DNA from: Pandoraea nosoerga
GTDB taxonomy: Bacteria; Pseudomonadota; Gammaproteobacteria; Burkholderiales; Burkholderiaceae
Reading direction: 5' to 3'
Assembly: GCF_902459585.1 (NCBI RefSeq)
Contig: NZ_CABPSC010000009.1
Span: 151,814 to 215,813 of the forward strand
Length of the DNA stretch: 64,000 nucleotides
Both the position numbers and the translations under genes were made by a program. The notes below the pieces were generated by a model. It saw only the letters and a list, made by a program, of their open reading frames with translations. It was not told where the DNA came from and did no database searches. Shown one piece after another: positions 47,285-55,762 of this stretch (position 1 is the stretch's first letter; the number at the start of each line of letters is the position of its first letter).

Positions 47285-48367
47285 ATGTCCTCCTCAAAGA
47301 CCGCCAAGCTGGGCCACTGGACCGTGTACATGCCGATCGTGGCACTTATCGTGCTCGGCATTGCCGACTTCCTGCCGTATGGCGCGGCGCTGGCGCTATG
47401 CGCCGCCGCGCTTGCCGGCGCCGTGTTCTGCGCCGTGCACCATGCCGAGACCGTCGCGCACAAGGTCGGCGAGCCGTTCGGCACGCTCGTGCTTGCCGTG
47501 GCGGTGACCATCATCGAAGTGGCGCTGATCGTGTCGGTCATGCTCTCCGGCGGCCCCGACAAGGCGGGGCTGGCGCGCGATACGGTCTTCGCGGCGATCA
47601 TGATCGTCTCGACGGGCATCGTCGGCCTGTGCCTGCTCTTCGGCGGCGTGCGGCATCACACGCAGGGCTTTACCGTGGAAGGCGCCAGTGCGGCGCTGGC
47701 CGTGCTGTGCGTGCTCTCCGTTCTCACGCTGGTGCTGCCCAACTACACGAGTTCGGTGCTCGGCCCGGGACTCACCGCGTCGCAACTGGCCTTCGAGGGC
47801 ATGATCTCGCTCGTGCTGTACATGGTGTTCGTATTCGTGCAGACGGTGCGCCATCGCGACTATTTCCTCTCGAAAGCGCCTGGCGAGGAGGTGCACGTGC
47901 CGCCGCCGTCGCGCCGCACGGCGGTGTTGAGTCTGGGGTTGCTGATCGTCGCGCTGCTCGCCGTCGTCGGCCTTGCGAAGAAGCTCTCGCCGGCGGTGGA
48001 AAGCGCGGTGGCCGAAGCGGGCGCGCCGAAAGCCGTGGTGGGGATCGTGATTGCGGCGCTGGTCCTGTTGCCGGAGGGGCTCGCCGCGCTGCGCGCGGCC
48101 CGTGCCAACAAGCTTCAGACGAGCCTGAATCTGGCGCTGGGCTCCGCGCTGGCGAGTATTGGCCTGACGATTCCGACGGTGGCCGCGGTGTCACTGCTGC
48201 TCGGCCAGCCGATCGAACTCGGCCTCGCGCCCAAGGAGATGGTGCTGCTGGCCGTCACGCTGCTCGTGGGGGTGATCACGCTGGGCACCGGACGCACCAC
48301 GGTGCTGCAGGGCGCCGTCCATCTGGTGCTGTTCGCGGCCTTCCTGTTCCTCGCGATCGTGCCCTGA
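47285..48367 (+). CDS. chaA: Calcium/proton antiporter, ChaA family
   Basis: 360 residues, about 11 membrane helices. The two CaCA alpha-repeats are seen: GEPFGTLVLAVAVTIIEVALIVSVM near residue 62 and a second one around residues 260-300 including LPEGLAALRAARANKLQTSL and LGSALASIGLTIP. It should export Ca2+ (and possibly Na+ or K+) in exchange for protons across the inner membrane. It is monocistronic. Confidence 0.93.
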   Translation: MSSSKTAKLGHWTVYMPIVALIVLGIADFLPYGAALALCAAALAGAVFCAVHHAETVAHKVGEPFGTLVLAVAVTIIEVALIVSVMLSGGPDKAGLARDTVFAAIMIVSTGIVGLCLLFGGVRHHTQGFTVEGASAALAVLCVLSVLTLVLPNYTSSVLGPGLTASQLAFEGMISLVLYMVFVFVQTVRHRDYFLSKAPGEEVHVPPPSRRTAVLSLGLLIVALLAVVGLAKKLSPAVESAVAEAGAPKAVVGIVIAALVLLPEGLAALRAARANKLQTSLNLALGSALASIGLTIPTVAAVSLLLGQPIELGLAPKEMVLLAVTLLVGVITLGTGRTTVLQGAVHLVLFAAFLFLAIVP

Positions 48368-48394
48368 GCGGCAGCGCCGCCCGCTGCGTAGCGC

Positions 48395-48622
48395 TCAGTC
48401 CTGCTTGCCGCCTTGCGGGTCTGCCGCTGCGCGCGGATCGCCCTCTTCCGGCGTCGCCTGCGCATCGACCGGCGTGCCAAGCAAGGCGCCGAGCAGCTTG
48501 CTCCCGCCAGCACCACGTTTGCCTTGTGCGCCGACGCGCCTGCCCGTGGGCGGGCCGCGACGCACGCCGGCGTCGATCTTCAGGCCGCGGCGCTTCTGAA
48601 GTTCAAATTTTGTCTGCGTCAT
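48395..48622 (-). CDS. Small basic hypothetical protein
   Basis: 75 residues, rich in Gly, Arg, Lys and Ala (start MTQTKFELQKRRGLKID), with no domain recognised and no membrane segment. A GGAAAG lies upstream of ATG 48622. The predicted pI is high at the N-terminus, with acidic residues at the end. It is convergent with the antiporter gene, 27 bp away. It may be real, but the evidence is only its start signal and composition. Confidence 0.55.
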   Translation of the reverse strand: MTQTKFELQKRRGLKIDAGVRRGPPTGRRVGAQGKRGAGGSKLLGALLGTPVDAQATPEEGDPRAAADPQGGKQD

Positions 48623-48859
48623 GATGCTTTCCGTAGGGGCGGCCTGCGAGGTGCGAGGCGCGCCGTATGAATTCCGCGCTCAGAGGGGTCGATGCCGGGG
48701 CCGCCGTCGTCCGCCGGCAGGCAGCCTTCGAAACCCATGTCGATCCCGTGAAAAGGCGGCATCGTAGCACGTTGCGCGACGAGCGGCATCTCGCCTTGAG
48801 GCAGTAGAATACGGCGGCATAGCAATCAGGCTTATCCGACTCTCTTTACCGACATCACG

Positions 48860-49609
48860 ATGTTTACCGGAATTGTTCAAGGCACGGCCACGCTGTCGTC
48901 CATCGAAGCGCGCGACGGCATGCGCACGCTGACGCTGGCCTTTCCCGAAGGTTTTTGCGACGAGCTCACGCTGGGCGCCAGCGTCTCGGTCGACGGCGTC
49001 TGCCTTACGGTCACGCAGTTGATCTCGCCGACGGCGGCGTCGTTCGACGTCATCCTCCAGAGCCTGAACGTGACCACGCTGGGCGGCTTCGGCGTCGGCG
49101 CGAAGGTCAACGTCGAGCGCGCTGCGAAGGATGGCGCCGAGATCGGCGGGCACCCGCTGTCCGGACATATCGATTTTTCGACCGAGATCCTGAGCGTTCG
49201 CACGTCCGACACGAACCGCGTACTGCGCATTGCGATTCCGGAGGCGTTTCGCAAGTACGTGTTCGCCAAGGGGTACATCGCGATCAACGGCGCGAGCCTC
49301 ACCGTCTCCGAAGTCAATCGCCAGGAAGGCTGGTTCGAGGTTTGGCTCATTCCGGAAACGCGCCGCATGACGACGTTCGAAGAGAAGGCGGCGGGCACGC
49401 GCGTCAATATCGAGATCGAGCGCAGCACGCAGGTGGTGGTGGACACGGTGCGCGAAGCGGTTCAGGAAAGTCTCGGGCGCCTGCAACCGGTGCTCGAAGC
49501 GCTGCTCAGGGAGAAAGGTCTTTCGCTCGACGACTTCGTCGGCGTGCCGCGGCTGCCGGCAGGCAACGAGGCAGCCGCCGATGCCGCGGCGCAGCGCGAG
49601 AAGCGCTGA
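48860..49609 (+). CDS. ribE: Riboflavin synthase subunit alpha
   Basis: 249 residues with the duplicated lumazine-binding barrel: MFTGIVQG and SVDGVCLTVTQL in the first half, GGHPLSGHIDF, INGASLTVSEV and LIPETRRMTTF in the second. It dismutates 6,7-dimethyl-8-ribityllumazine to riboflavin. It aligns by eye with E. coli RibC and has about 35 extra C-terminal residues. No FMN-riboswitch (RFN) signature was found upstream, and no other rib genes are near. Confidence 0.94.
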   Translation: MFTGIVQGTATLSSIEARDGMRTLTLAFPEGFCDELTLGASVSVDGVCLTVTQLISPTAASFDVILQSLNVTTLGGFGVGAKVNVERAAKDGAEIGGHPLSGHIDFSTEILSVRTSDTNRVLRIAIPEAFRKYVFAKGYIAINGASLTVSEVNRQEGWFEVWLIPETRRMTTFEEKAAGTRVNIEIERSTQVVVDTVREAVQESLGRLQPVLEALLREKGLSLDDFVGVPRLPAGNEAAADAAAQREKR

Positions 49610-49648
49610 GCCGGCGCCCGCCCTGTCGCGCCCTATGCCCGTTGCGCT

Positions 49649-49684
49649 CTATCACGCGCCCTATCACGCGCCCTATCACGCTCC
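49649..49684. repeat. 12-bp tandem repeat between ribE and xth
   Basis: CTATCACGCGCC occurs twice, then CTATCACGCTCC, head to tail, just before the exonuclease ribosome-binding site. Confidence 0.85.
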
Positions 49685-49706
49685 GTAAAGAAGAGAACCG
49701 ATTTTC

Positions 49707-50486
49707 ATGCAACTCGCCACCTGGAACGTCAACTCGCTCAAAGTTCGCCTCGCTCACGTGCAGGATTGGCTGCGCGGCAATCCGGTCGACGTCCTGTGTC
49801 TGCAGGAACTGAAGCTCACGGACGAGAACTTTCCGATCACGGAGCTCGCCGCGCTCGGCTATACGTCCCACTTCACCGGGCAGAAGACCTACAACGGTGT
49901 TGCGCTGCTCATCAATCATGCCAAGGTGGGCGAGGCCACGGACCTCGTGAAGAACCTGCCGAACTTCGTCGACGACCAGCGGCGCCTCATTGCCGCCACC
50001 GTCGCCGGGGTACGCATCGTGTGCGGGTACTTTCCGAACGGACAGGCCGTGGGCTCGGAAAAGTTCGCATACAAGCTGAACTGGCTCGACGCCCTCACCC
50101 ACTGGATCTCCGACGAAATGGAGCGCCACCCCCAGCTCGCACTGCTCGGCGACTACAACATCGCGCCGGAAGACCGCGACGTGCATGATCCGGCGAAGTG
50201 GGAAGGCGAGAACCTGGTCTCGCCGCAGGAGCGTCAGGCATTCGCCCGCCTGCAGGGACTGGGCCTGCGCGACACGTTCCGCATGTTCGAGCAGCCCGAG
50301 AAGACCTTCAGCTGGTGGGACTACCGCATGGGCGCGTTCCGCCGCAACGCCGGGCTTCGCATCGATCACATCCTCGTGTCGTCGACGCTCGCCGAACGCT
50401 GCACGGCCTGCGAAATCGATCGCGTGCCGCGCACGTGGGAACAGCCCTCCGATCACGCGCCGGTCGTCGCCACGTTCAAGGACTGA
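49707..50486 (+). CDS. xth: Exodeoxyribonuclease III
   Basis: 259 residues of the EEP superfamily: MQLATWNVNSLKVRL, LCLQELKL (metal Glu), GDYNIAPEDRDVHDP, SWWDYR and SDHAPVV (catalytic His). It is an apurinic/apyrimidinic endonuclease and 3'-exonuclease in base-excision repair. It is followed by a bidirectional terminator. Confidence 0.96.
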   Translation: MQLATWNVNSLKVRLAHVQDWLRGNPVDVLCLQELKLTDENFPITELAALGYTSHFTGQKTYNGVALLINHAKVGEATDLVKNLPNFVDDQRRLIAATVAGVRIVCGYFPNGQAVGSEKFAYKLNWLDALTHWISDEMERHPQLALLGDYNIAPEDRDVHDPAKWEGENLVSPQERQAFARLQGLGLRDTFRMFEQPEKTFSWWDYRMGAFRRNAGLRIDHILVSSTLAERCTACEIDRVPRTWEQPSDHAPVVATFKD

Positions 50487-50535
50487 ACCGCCGCCGCACC
50501 GTAGCGCATTGCGCGTCGCCCCCCGGTATCCACAG

Positions 50536-50572
50536 GAACGGCACCCGGCGCGGGCGCCGTTCTCTTTTCCTT
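50536..50572. terminator. Bidirectional terminator, xth / PilZ gene
   Basis: GAACGGC-A-CCC / GGG-C-GCCGTTC stem with a 5-base loop, followed by TCTTTTCCTT on the plus strand. It lies between convergent genes. Confidence 0.75.
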
Positions 50573-50583
50573 GAAGCCGCGAG

Positions 50584-51567
50584 TCACTGTCCCGTGCGCG
50601 GATCCGTCAGGCGGGACTCGTAGACGAAGCAGCGGATCGCCGCCTTGTTGCGCATATCCATCTGCATGAATTCGAGCCCGTACACCCAGGTGCCGTCCGC
50701 GCGTGGACCATCGGCACTGCGCACGGCCGCCATGCCGAGAATGGGCACGACGTCGGCCCCGACCGGCACGCGAAATTGCAGCGCGACCAGGTGACAGCCC
50801 TCGGGCAGCGGCGCCTTCGCCACGATCCCGGCACCGTCGGCGCTGATGTCGCGCACGAGCACGAGCCACTCCGGCGTGTCCTGCGGGTCGGCCAGCATGC
50901 GCGTGAACGACGCGCGCGAGGTTTCATCGAGCGGCGACAGCCGCGCCACCAGCCGCGTGTCGACGCGCGGCGTGCGCCGCACCGGCGTCTCGCGCACCTG
51001 CGCGGGGCGGGACAGGACCACGTAATCGAACGGCCCCTGGTGAATGCTGTGTACGTCGCACATGAACTCGTACAGGTTGTCGCCGGGGAACGTCCACAGC
51101 GCCAGCGTATCGCCCGCCACGACGGGCAGTCGTGCCTGCGCCGAGGACGGCGGCGTGATGATCAGCATGCCGTTGGGCGCACGCCCGATCAGGCGCGCGC
51201 GCACGCGCGTGGTCTCGGCCTCCGGCGCGACGCGCACCTGCAGCCAGGCGCCGATCGGCAGCGGCACGGGCAAGCCTTGCAAGTAGACGGTGGATGCGGG
51301 CGCGCTCAGCGGCGACGCGGCGTTGGCGGCCTCGCCCCGGCCGGCAGCCTCGCCTGTCACTGCCGCCTCGGGCAGCGGCCGGTGCGGCGCGAACATCGTG
51401 AAAAGCCAGTCGAGGTCGGCTTCGGACGGTAGCCGTTCGCCTGCGGCCAGCAGGGGCGTGCCGTCGGCGTCGAACAACGGCCATGAAAGCGGAGCGCGCG
51501 CGTCAAGCTCGCGGCGGTTGACCGCCACGAACCCCGGATAGCCTGACGCAGTACTAGTCGAATGCAT
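50584..51567 (-). CDS. PilZ-domain protein (c-di-GMP receptor-like)
   Basis: 327 residues. The c-di-GMP motifs RRTPR (residues 197-201, RxxxR) and DISADG (240-245, DxSxxG) are intact. The N-terminal region (residues ~90-185) looks like a YcgR-type or flagellar-brake-like beta domain, preceded by a probably disordered Ala/Gly-rich part. Likely a c-di-GMP responsive protein in motility or surface behaviour, but no flagellar or pilus gene is near. It is downstream of the pentapeptide gene on the same strand (285-bp gap). Confidence 0.88.
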   Translation of the reverse strand: MHSTSTASGYPGFVAVNRRELDARAPLSWPLFDADGTPLLAAGERLPSEADLDWLFTMFAPHRPLPEAAVTGEAAGRGEAANAASPLSAPASTVYLQGLPVPLPIGAWLQVRVAPEAETTRVRARLIGRAPNGMLIITPPSSAQARLPVVAGDTLALWTFPGDNLYEFMCDVHSIHQGPFDYVVLSRPAQVRETPVRRTPRVDTRLVARLSPLDETSRASFTRMLADPQDTPEWLVLVRDISADGAGIVAKAPLPEGCHLVALQFRVPVGADVVPILGMAAVRSADGPRADGTWVYGLEFMQMDMRNKAAIRCFVYESRLTDPRTGQ

Positions 51568-51852
51568 GATGCCTGGGAGGGTGCGAGACCCTTGAGAGCC
51601 TGGGAACGAGGCGTCGGCCTTCCCAGCACTCCAGCATGCGGGGGCGCATCCTAGGCGCCCCTCTTCGTGCTGTCATGCGAGACCAACACCCCTGCAAATG
51701 TCGCCAACCACACAAGCCGCCCGTTCGCCCGATTTCGACCGGCCCCAAACGGCTTGGATGCGTATTCCGTCGAAAGGAAACGTCATGCGCGTCCGTATTT
51801 TTACCACGAAAGCCGAGGCGCCCTGACGGCCAAATACGGGCCAAAAACGGTG
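51568..51852. other. Spacer between the pentapeptide gene and the PilZ gene
   Basis: 285 bp, somewhat less GC-rich than the surroundings. It may carry the PilZ-gene promoter. Nothing else was recognised. Confidence 0.4.
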
Positions 51853-54705
51853 TCAATCCGAACGGTGTCGATCCGTCCGCTCCCCATCGGGCGGCAATGG
51901 CCGCGGCTCGATAACGCGGCGCAAGGTCGCGGGCGGCAACGGCAGGCGCATGGCCCAGTCCCATGGCAGCGTGTGACGGCACGCGTCGGCCAGCCCGCGC
52001 AGGCCGCGCACGGGGGAACTCGCGAGCCAGCCGAGGAGGTGAGCGCCAAGCTGCTCCGGCGAGACCGCATCGGCGCCGGACGCCGCGAGACTGCCGCGCA
52101 ACGCCTCGACTTCCGCCATGGGCGCCGCCGCGCCGGTCCCTGTCGTCCCTGGCCTTCCCACCAACCCCGCCATCGATTCGTTGAGCAGGGCGAGCGCGTA
52201 GCTGCGGTAGAGCGCCTGACGCGCGCCGTTGGTCGAAGAAATGCCTGTGCCCCCCGGGGCGCCGCGTGCCTTCGCCGGCCGGTCGGGCTGTGTGGAAAGC
52301 CACGCAAGGCCGGCCGCGAGCGCCGCCAGCCACGCGCCACGCGATATCGAGACGTCCCGGCACGCACCGCCCCCTTCGGCCAGCCGCGGCGCATGGCTGA
52401 ACACTTCCTCGATATCCCGATGGGCTTCGCGACGCAGCCATGGCATCATCGACGCGCCCTCCCAGCGCACCGTCGCGTCGAATCGCTCGGCGATCGCCAG
52501 CGGAAATTCGGACGGAGCCGCCTGCGCCCATGGCGCCGGTGAGCCGGCGGCGGGATGCGGCCGGTTCCGAATGATCGCATGCGCGTCACTGGCCAGCGCG
52601 GCGCCGACCCAGCGTCCCAGCAAGCGGACGAAGCCGTCGAGCGAGCGCTGCGTCGGCCACAGATCGGCCAGGCAGCCGGACTCGCGCAACAATGCCTGCA
52701 CCTGTGACGGCGTGGCCGGCAGGAAGTCGTCAGAGGCGTCGGTGGCATCGGTGGCATCGGAGTGGCCGGAGACGGCGCGGACAGCGCGGACGGCGTTGCG
52801 GGCCACGGCGCGCGCGCCCAGCCAGTGCAGGTCCGGCACCGTCGCCGGCGAGGCGGCGTGCCGGGCGTCGAACACCATCGCAAGACAGCGCGTCGGCACA
52901 CGCAGGGCCACATCGCCATTCGTCAGCAGCACGAACGACGGGTCGAAGGCGTCCACGCCATCGAGCGAGAGCGCCGCATGCAGCGGCGCGGGCAGCACGC
53001 CGAACCAGGCCGCGCGAAGACGCCGGGCGCGCGCGGCGCCGATGCCGCCGGCCCCCTCGCCCGCCCAGAACAGCGCCTGGCACATCGGTGCGGCGAGCGC
53101 GCGCACCTCGGCCGGCGACGCCGTATTGCAGCGTGTCTCCAGCGTCGCCATGAGCGCCGGCAAGATCCATGCGGCCTGCTCGCCGGTGAGCTTCACTTCC
53201 GCCAGCCGGCGCAGCGTCCGCGTCAGCCATTGCCGCCGCAACCCGGCAAATGCATCGTGATCGCCCACGCCGCCCACATCGCCTCCCGCCGTCAGCAGCC
53301 TGCCGAGCCATTCGCTGCATTGCACATGCAACGGCAGACGGGGCAATGCCGGTGCGCGCGCGGCGTCTGCACCCAGGACGGGCCCCGCGCTTATCGCCCT
53401 GAGCAGCTGCGCGAAGACGTCGGCGCGCAGTGCAGGCGCGTCGGCAGGCAACGTCATCCACGATCGCGCGACCTTGTCGAGTTGCTCGGGCGGCAGGCTG
53501 CGCAGCCAGTGCGCATCGAGCCGCAGTCGCGCGCCTTGCCACTGCGTGCCGGCGAGATTGCAATCTGCCCCGAGCCGGACGTCCGTGAGCCTTGCGCCGC
53601 AAAACCGTGCGCCGCGCAGGTCGCACGCCACCCAGGACGCACCGGTGAGCTTCGCCCCACGGGCCTGCCAGCCCGTGAGATCGCATTCGCGAAATTCCGC
53701 ACCGCGCAAGTCGGCCCCGCACGCATTGCACTGCGGCATGGCCATCGCCGTCCAGCGCGTCTGCCTGGCTTGCGCCGCCGTGAGCCGCATGCCGCGCGCG
53801 CTCCCGCCCTCGAAGCTGGCGCCGTGAAGGCGTGTGCGCTGAAACGAGGCCTCATCGAGCCGGACGCGGCGGAACGTCAAGCGCTGACACTTCGCCTCGC
53901 CGAGATTCGCATCACGCATCACCGTGTCTTGCAAGGTCGCGCCCCGCAGGTCCGCGCGAAAAAGCCGGGCGCGGGTCAGGTCCGCCGCGCTGAAGACCGC
54001 GCCTCGCAAATCGGCCGATTCGAAGTCGGCATCGACCTGATGCGAATGATCGAATCCGGCGTTGCGCAGCGATGCACCGCTCCACCAGGCGCCGTTGCCA
54101 TTGACGCCGGCGAGGTGGGCGCCGTCGGCCACGATGCCACGAAGGTCGCCGGCCGGTAGCGAAAGATCGGACAGATTCGCGCCGCGCAGGCGCGAAAGCG
54201 ACAGCACCATCGCGACAACCGGGGCGGGCCATTCGCGCAACGGGGTCCCGCGGTACGCCGCCGGGTCGTGGAACGGTTCGCCGGGAAGGGCGAACCAGCG
54301 CCACGCCGGCTCGGACCGCCAACGCGCCGCCTTGCACCACTTCACGAGCTCGCCCGCGACGTCCGCGGCCTTGCCCGCCTCGCACAAATGGGCGAAGCGC
54401 ACCCGCCAGACGCGTGCGGCCGCGGACCTGGCAAGCGGCAACGTTTGCGTGACGACGTCGGCACGCGCGCTGTGTCTTTCCTCACGCGAGTCCGCGGCCA
54501 TCATGTGGGTGATCCAGGCGACCTGCTGTGCGATCTCGCGCCGCTCGCTCACACTCGCGCGAAGCATCGCGAGCTGCAGCGCCCGGGGCGGTGCGCCGGG
54601 TTCGTTCGCCGGCCCGGCCGGGTCAATGGCCGATGCTGCTGCGACCGCCGACGGCAACGCCATCGGATGCCGTGCGTCGGGACTCGCGTTCGGGAATCGC
54701 ATCAT
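51853..54705 (-). CDS. Large pentapeptide-repeat protein of unknown function
   Basis: 950 residues, unrecognised as a whole. Residues 1-170 are mainly helical. Residues 173-396 hold about 40 pentapeptide units (ADLRGA, ANLSDL, ASFQRT, CDLRGA types) predicted to form a right-handed quadrilateral beta-helix. Residues 400-950 look alpha-helical and Ala/Arg-rich, with no named domain. GACGAGGAG lies six bases before ATG 54705. The general layout recalls Salmonella SopA-like HECT-type ligases (helix, beta-helix, then helical lobes), but no sequence identity was established. No secretion genes are adjacent. Confidence 0.85.
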   Translation of the reverse strand: MMRFPNASPDARHPMALPSAVAAASAIDPAGPANEPGAPPRALQLAMLRASVSERREIAQQVAWITHMMAADSREERHSARADVVTQTLPLARSAAARVWRVRFAHLCEAGKAADVAGELVKWCKAARWRSEPAWRWFALPGEPFHDPAAYRGTPLREWPAPVVAMVLSLSRLRGANLSDLSLPAGDLRGIVADGAHLAGVNGNGAWWSGASLRNAGFDHSHQVDADFESADLRGAVFSAADLTRARLFRADLRGATLQDTVMRDANLGEAKCQRLTFRRVRLDEASFQRTRLHGASFEGGSARGMRLTAAQARQTRWTAMAMPQCNACGADLRGAEFRECDLTGWQARGAKLTGASWVACDLRGARFCGARLTDVRLGADCNLAGTQWQGARLRLDAHWLRSLPPEQLDKVARSWMTLPADAPALRADVFAQLLRAISAGPVLGADAARAPALPRLPLHVQCSEWLGRLLTAGGDVGGVGDHDAFAGLRRQWLTRTLRRLAEVKLTGEQAAWILPALMATLETRCNTASPAEVRALAAPMCQALFWAGEGAGGIGAARARRLRAAWFGVLPAPLHAALSLDGVDAFDPSFVLLTNGDVALRVPTRCLAMVFDARHAASPATVPDLHWLGARAVARNAVRAVRAVSGHSDATDATDASDDFLPATPSQVQALLRESGCLADLWPTQRSLDGFVRLLGRWVGAALASDAHAIIRNRPHPAAGSPAPWAQAAPSEFPLAIAERFDATVRWEGASMMPWLRREAHRDIEEVFSHAPRLAEGGGACRDVSISRGAWLAALAAGLAWLSTQPDRPAKARGAPGGTGISSTNGARQALYRSYALALLNESMAGLVGRPGTTGTGAAAPMAEVEALRGSLAASGADAVSPEQLGAHLLGWLASSPVRGLRGLADACRHTLPWDWAMRLPLPPATLRRVIEPRPLPPDGERTDRHRSD
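52734..52764. repeat. Short repeat GGCATCGGT in the pentapeptide gene
   Basis: Near-exact 9-bp copies (GTGGCATCG) encode the run ATDATD in the helical part of the protein. Confidence 0.6.
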
Positions 54706-54825
54706 GCGTAGCTCCTCGTCGCGCGCTCACGCCCGCGCGCAAAAAGCCATCATGTTGCAGAAAGCCGTGGAGGCCGCGCGCTGAGGAATTTCCGAATCGA
54801 CGTGCGGCCCCGGTGGGAAGGGGTC

Positions 54826-55707
54826 TTATGCGAGACAGAGCGTCAGCGCATCGCGCCAATCAGGCGCGCGCACGCCGAACGTGCGGGCCAGTTTGTCGTT
54901 GTCGAGCACCGAATAGGCCGGGCGTTTAGCCGGCAGCGGATAGGCAGAAGTCGGAATCGCCACAACGCTCGGACGCTTCTGCGTAGCGCTGCGCTCGAGG
55001 ATCGCCTCGGTGAAGCCATGCCAGGTCGTCTGTCCGCCCGCGCTCAGGTGATAGAGGCCGCCGTGCTCGCGCCAGAAGTCGGTGTCCACGCCCTGCTCGG
55101 TCAGTCCCTGCGCGAGCACTTGAGACGTAAGCTCCGCAATCGTGCGGCACCACGTCGGCGCACCGTACTGATCGGCCACGATGCGCAGTTCGTCACGCTC
55201 TCGCGCGAGCCGCTGCACCGTCAACAGGAAGTTGGCGCCGCGCGAACCGTACACCCAGCTCGTGCGCAGCACCAGATGGTTTGCGCCGCTCGCGGCAATC
55301 GCCGCTTCGCCGGCCAGCTTCGTGCGGCCGTAGGCGTTTTGCGGATGGGTGGGGTCGTCTTCGCGATACGGCGTCCGCGAGGTGCCGTCGAAAACGTAGT
55401 CGGTGGAGTAATGCACCATCAGCGCCCCGCGGCGCGCGGCCTCTTCGGCCATGACGCCCGGCACGATCGCGTTGACCTGATGCGCCGCGGCTTCTTCGGT
55501 TTCCGCGCGGTCCACCGCCGTATAGGCCGCCGGATTGATGATCAGGTCCGGCGCGAAATCGCGCACCGTGCGCACCACGCTGTCGGTGTCGAGCAGATCC
55601 ATCTCGGCCCGGCTCGGAGCATGCACGTCGCCCATGCCCTGCAGGCAGCGTGCCAGTTCCCAGCCGACCTGCCCCGTGGCGCCCGTCAACAGGATGCGTC
55701 TTGCCAT
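54826..55707 (-). CDS. rfbD: dTDP-4-dehydrorhamnose reductase
   Basis: 293 residues of the extended SDR type. It has GATGQVGWEL (NADPH binding), INPAAYTAVDRAE, VHYSTDYVFDG and a YGRTK active site. It makes dTDP-L-rhamnose for surface polysaccharide. The other rfb genes are not in this window: ntrC lies upstream and the pentapeptide-repeat gene downstream, so it is an isolated rfbD here. Confidence 0.95.
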   Translation of the reverse strand: MARRILLTGATGQVGWELARCLQGMGDVHAPSRAEMDLLDTDSVVRTVRDFAPDLIINPAAYTAVDRAETEEAAAHQVNAIVPGVMAEEAARRGALMVHYSTDYVFDGTSRTPYREDDPTHPQNAYGRTKLAGEAAIAASGANHLVLRTSWVYGSRGANFLLTVQRLARERDELRIVADQYGAPTWCRTIAELTSQVLAQGLTEQGVDTDFWREHGGLYHLSAGGQTTWHGFTEAILERSATQKRPSVVAIPTSAYPLPAKRPAYSVLDNDKLARTFGVRAPDWRDALTLCLA

Positions 55708-55762
55708 GATCCGACTCCCTCGTCGTTGATTGGTGAAACGAGGGAGCCTACCGCGATTGCCC

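Noticed and set aside
48640-48859. FMN riboswitch upstream of ribE
   Set aside because: None of the conserved RFN blocks were recognised by eye.
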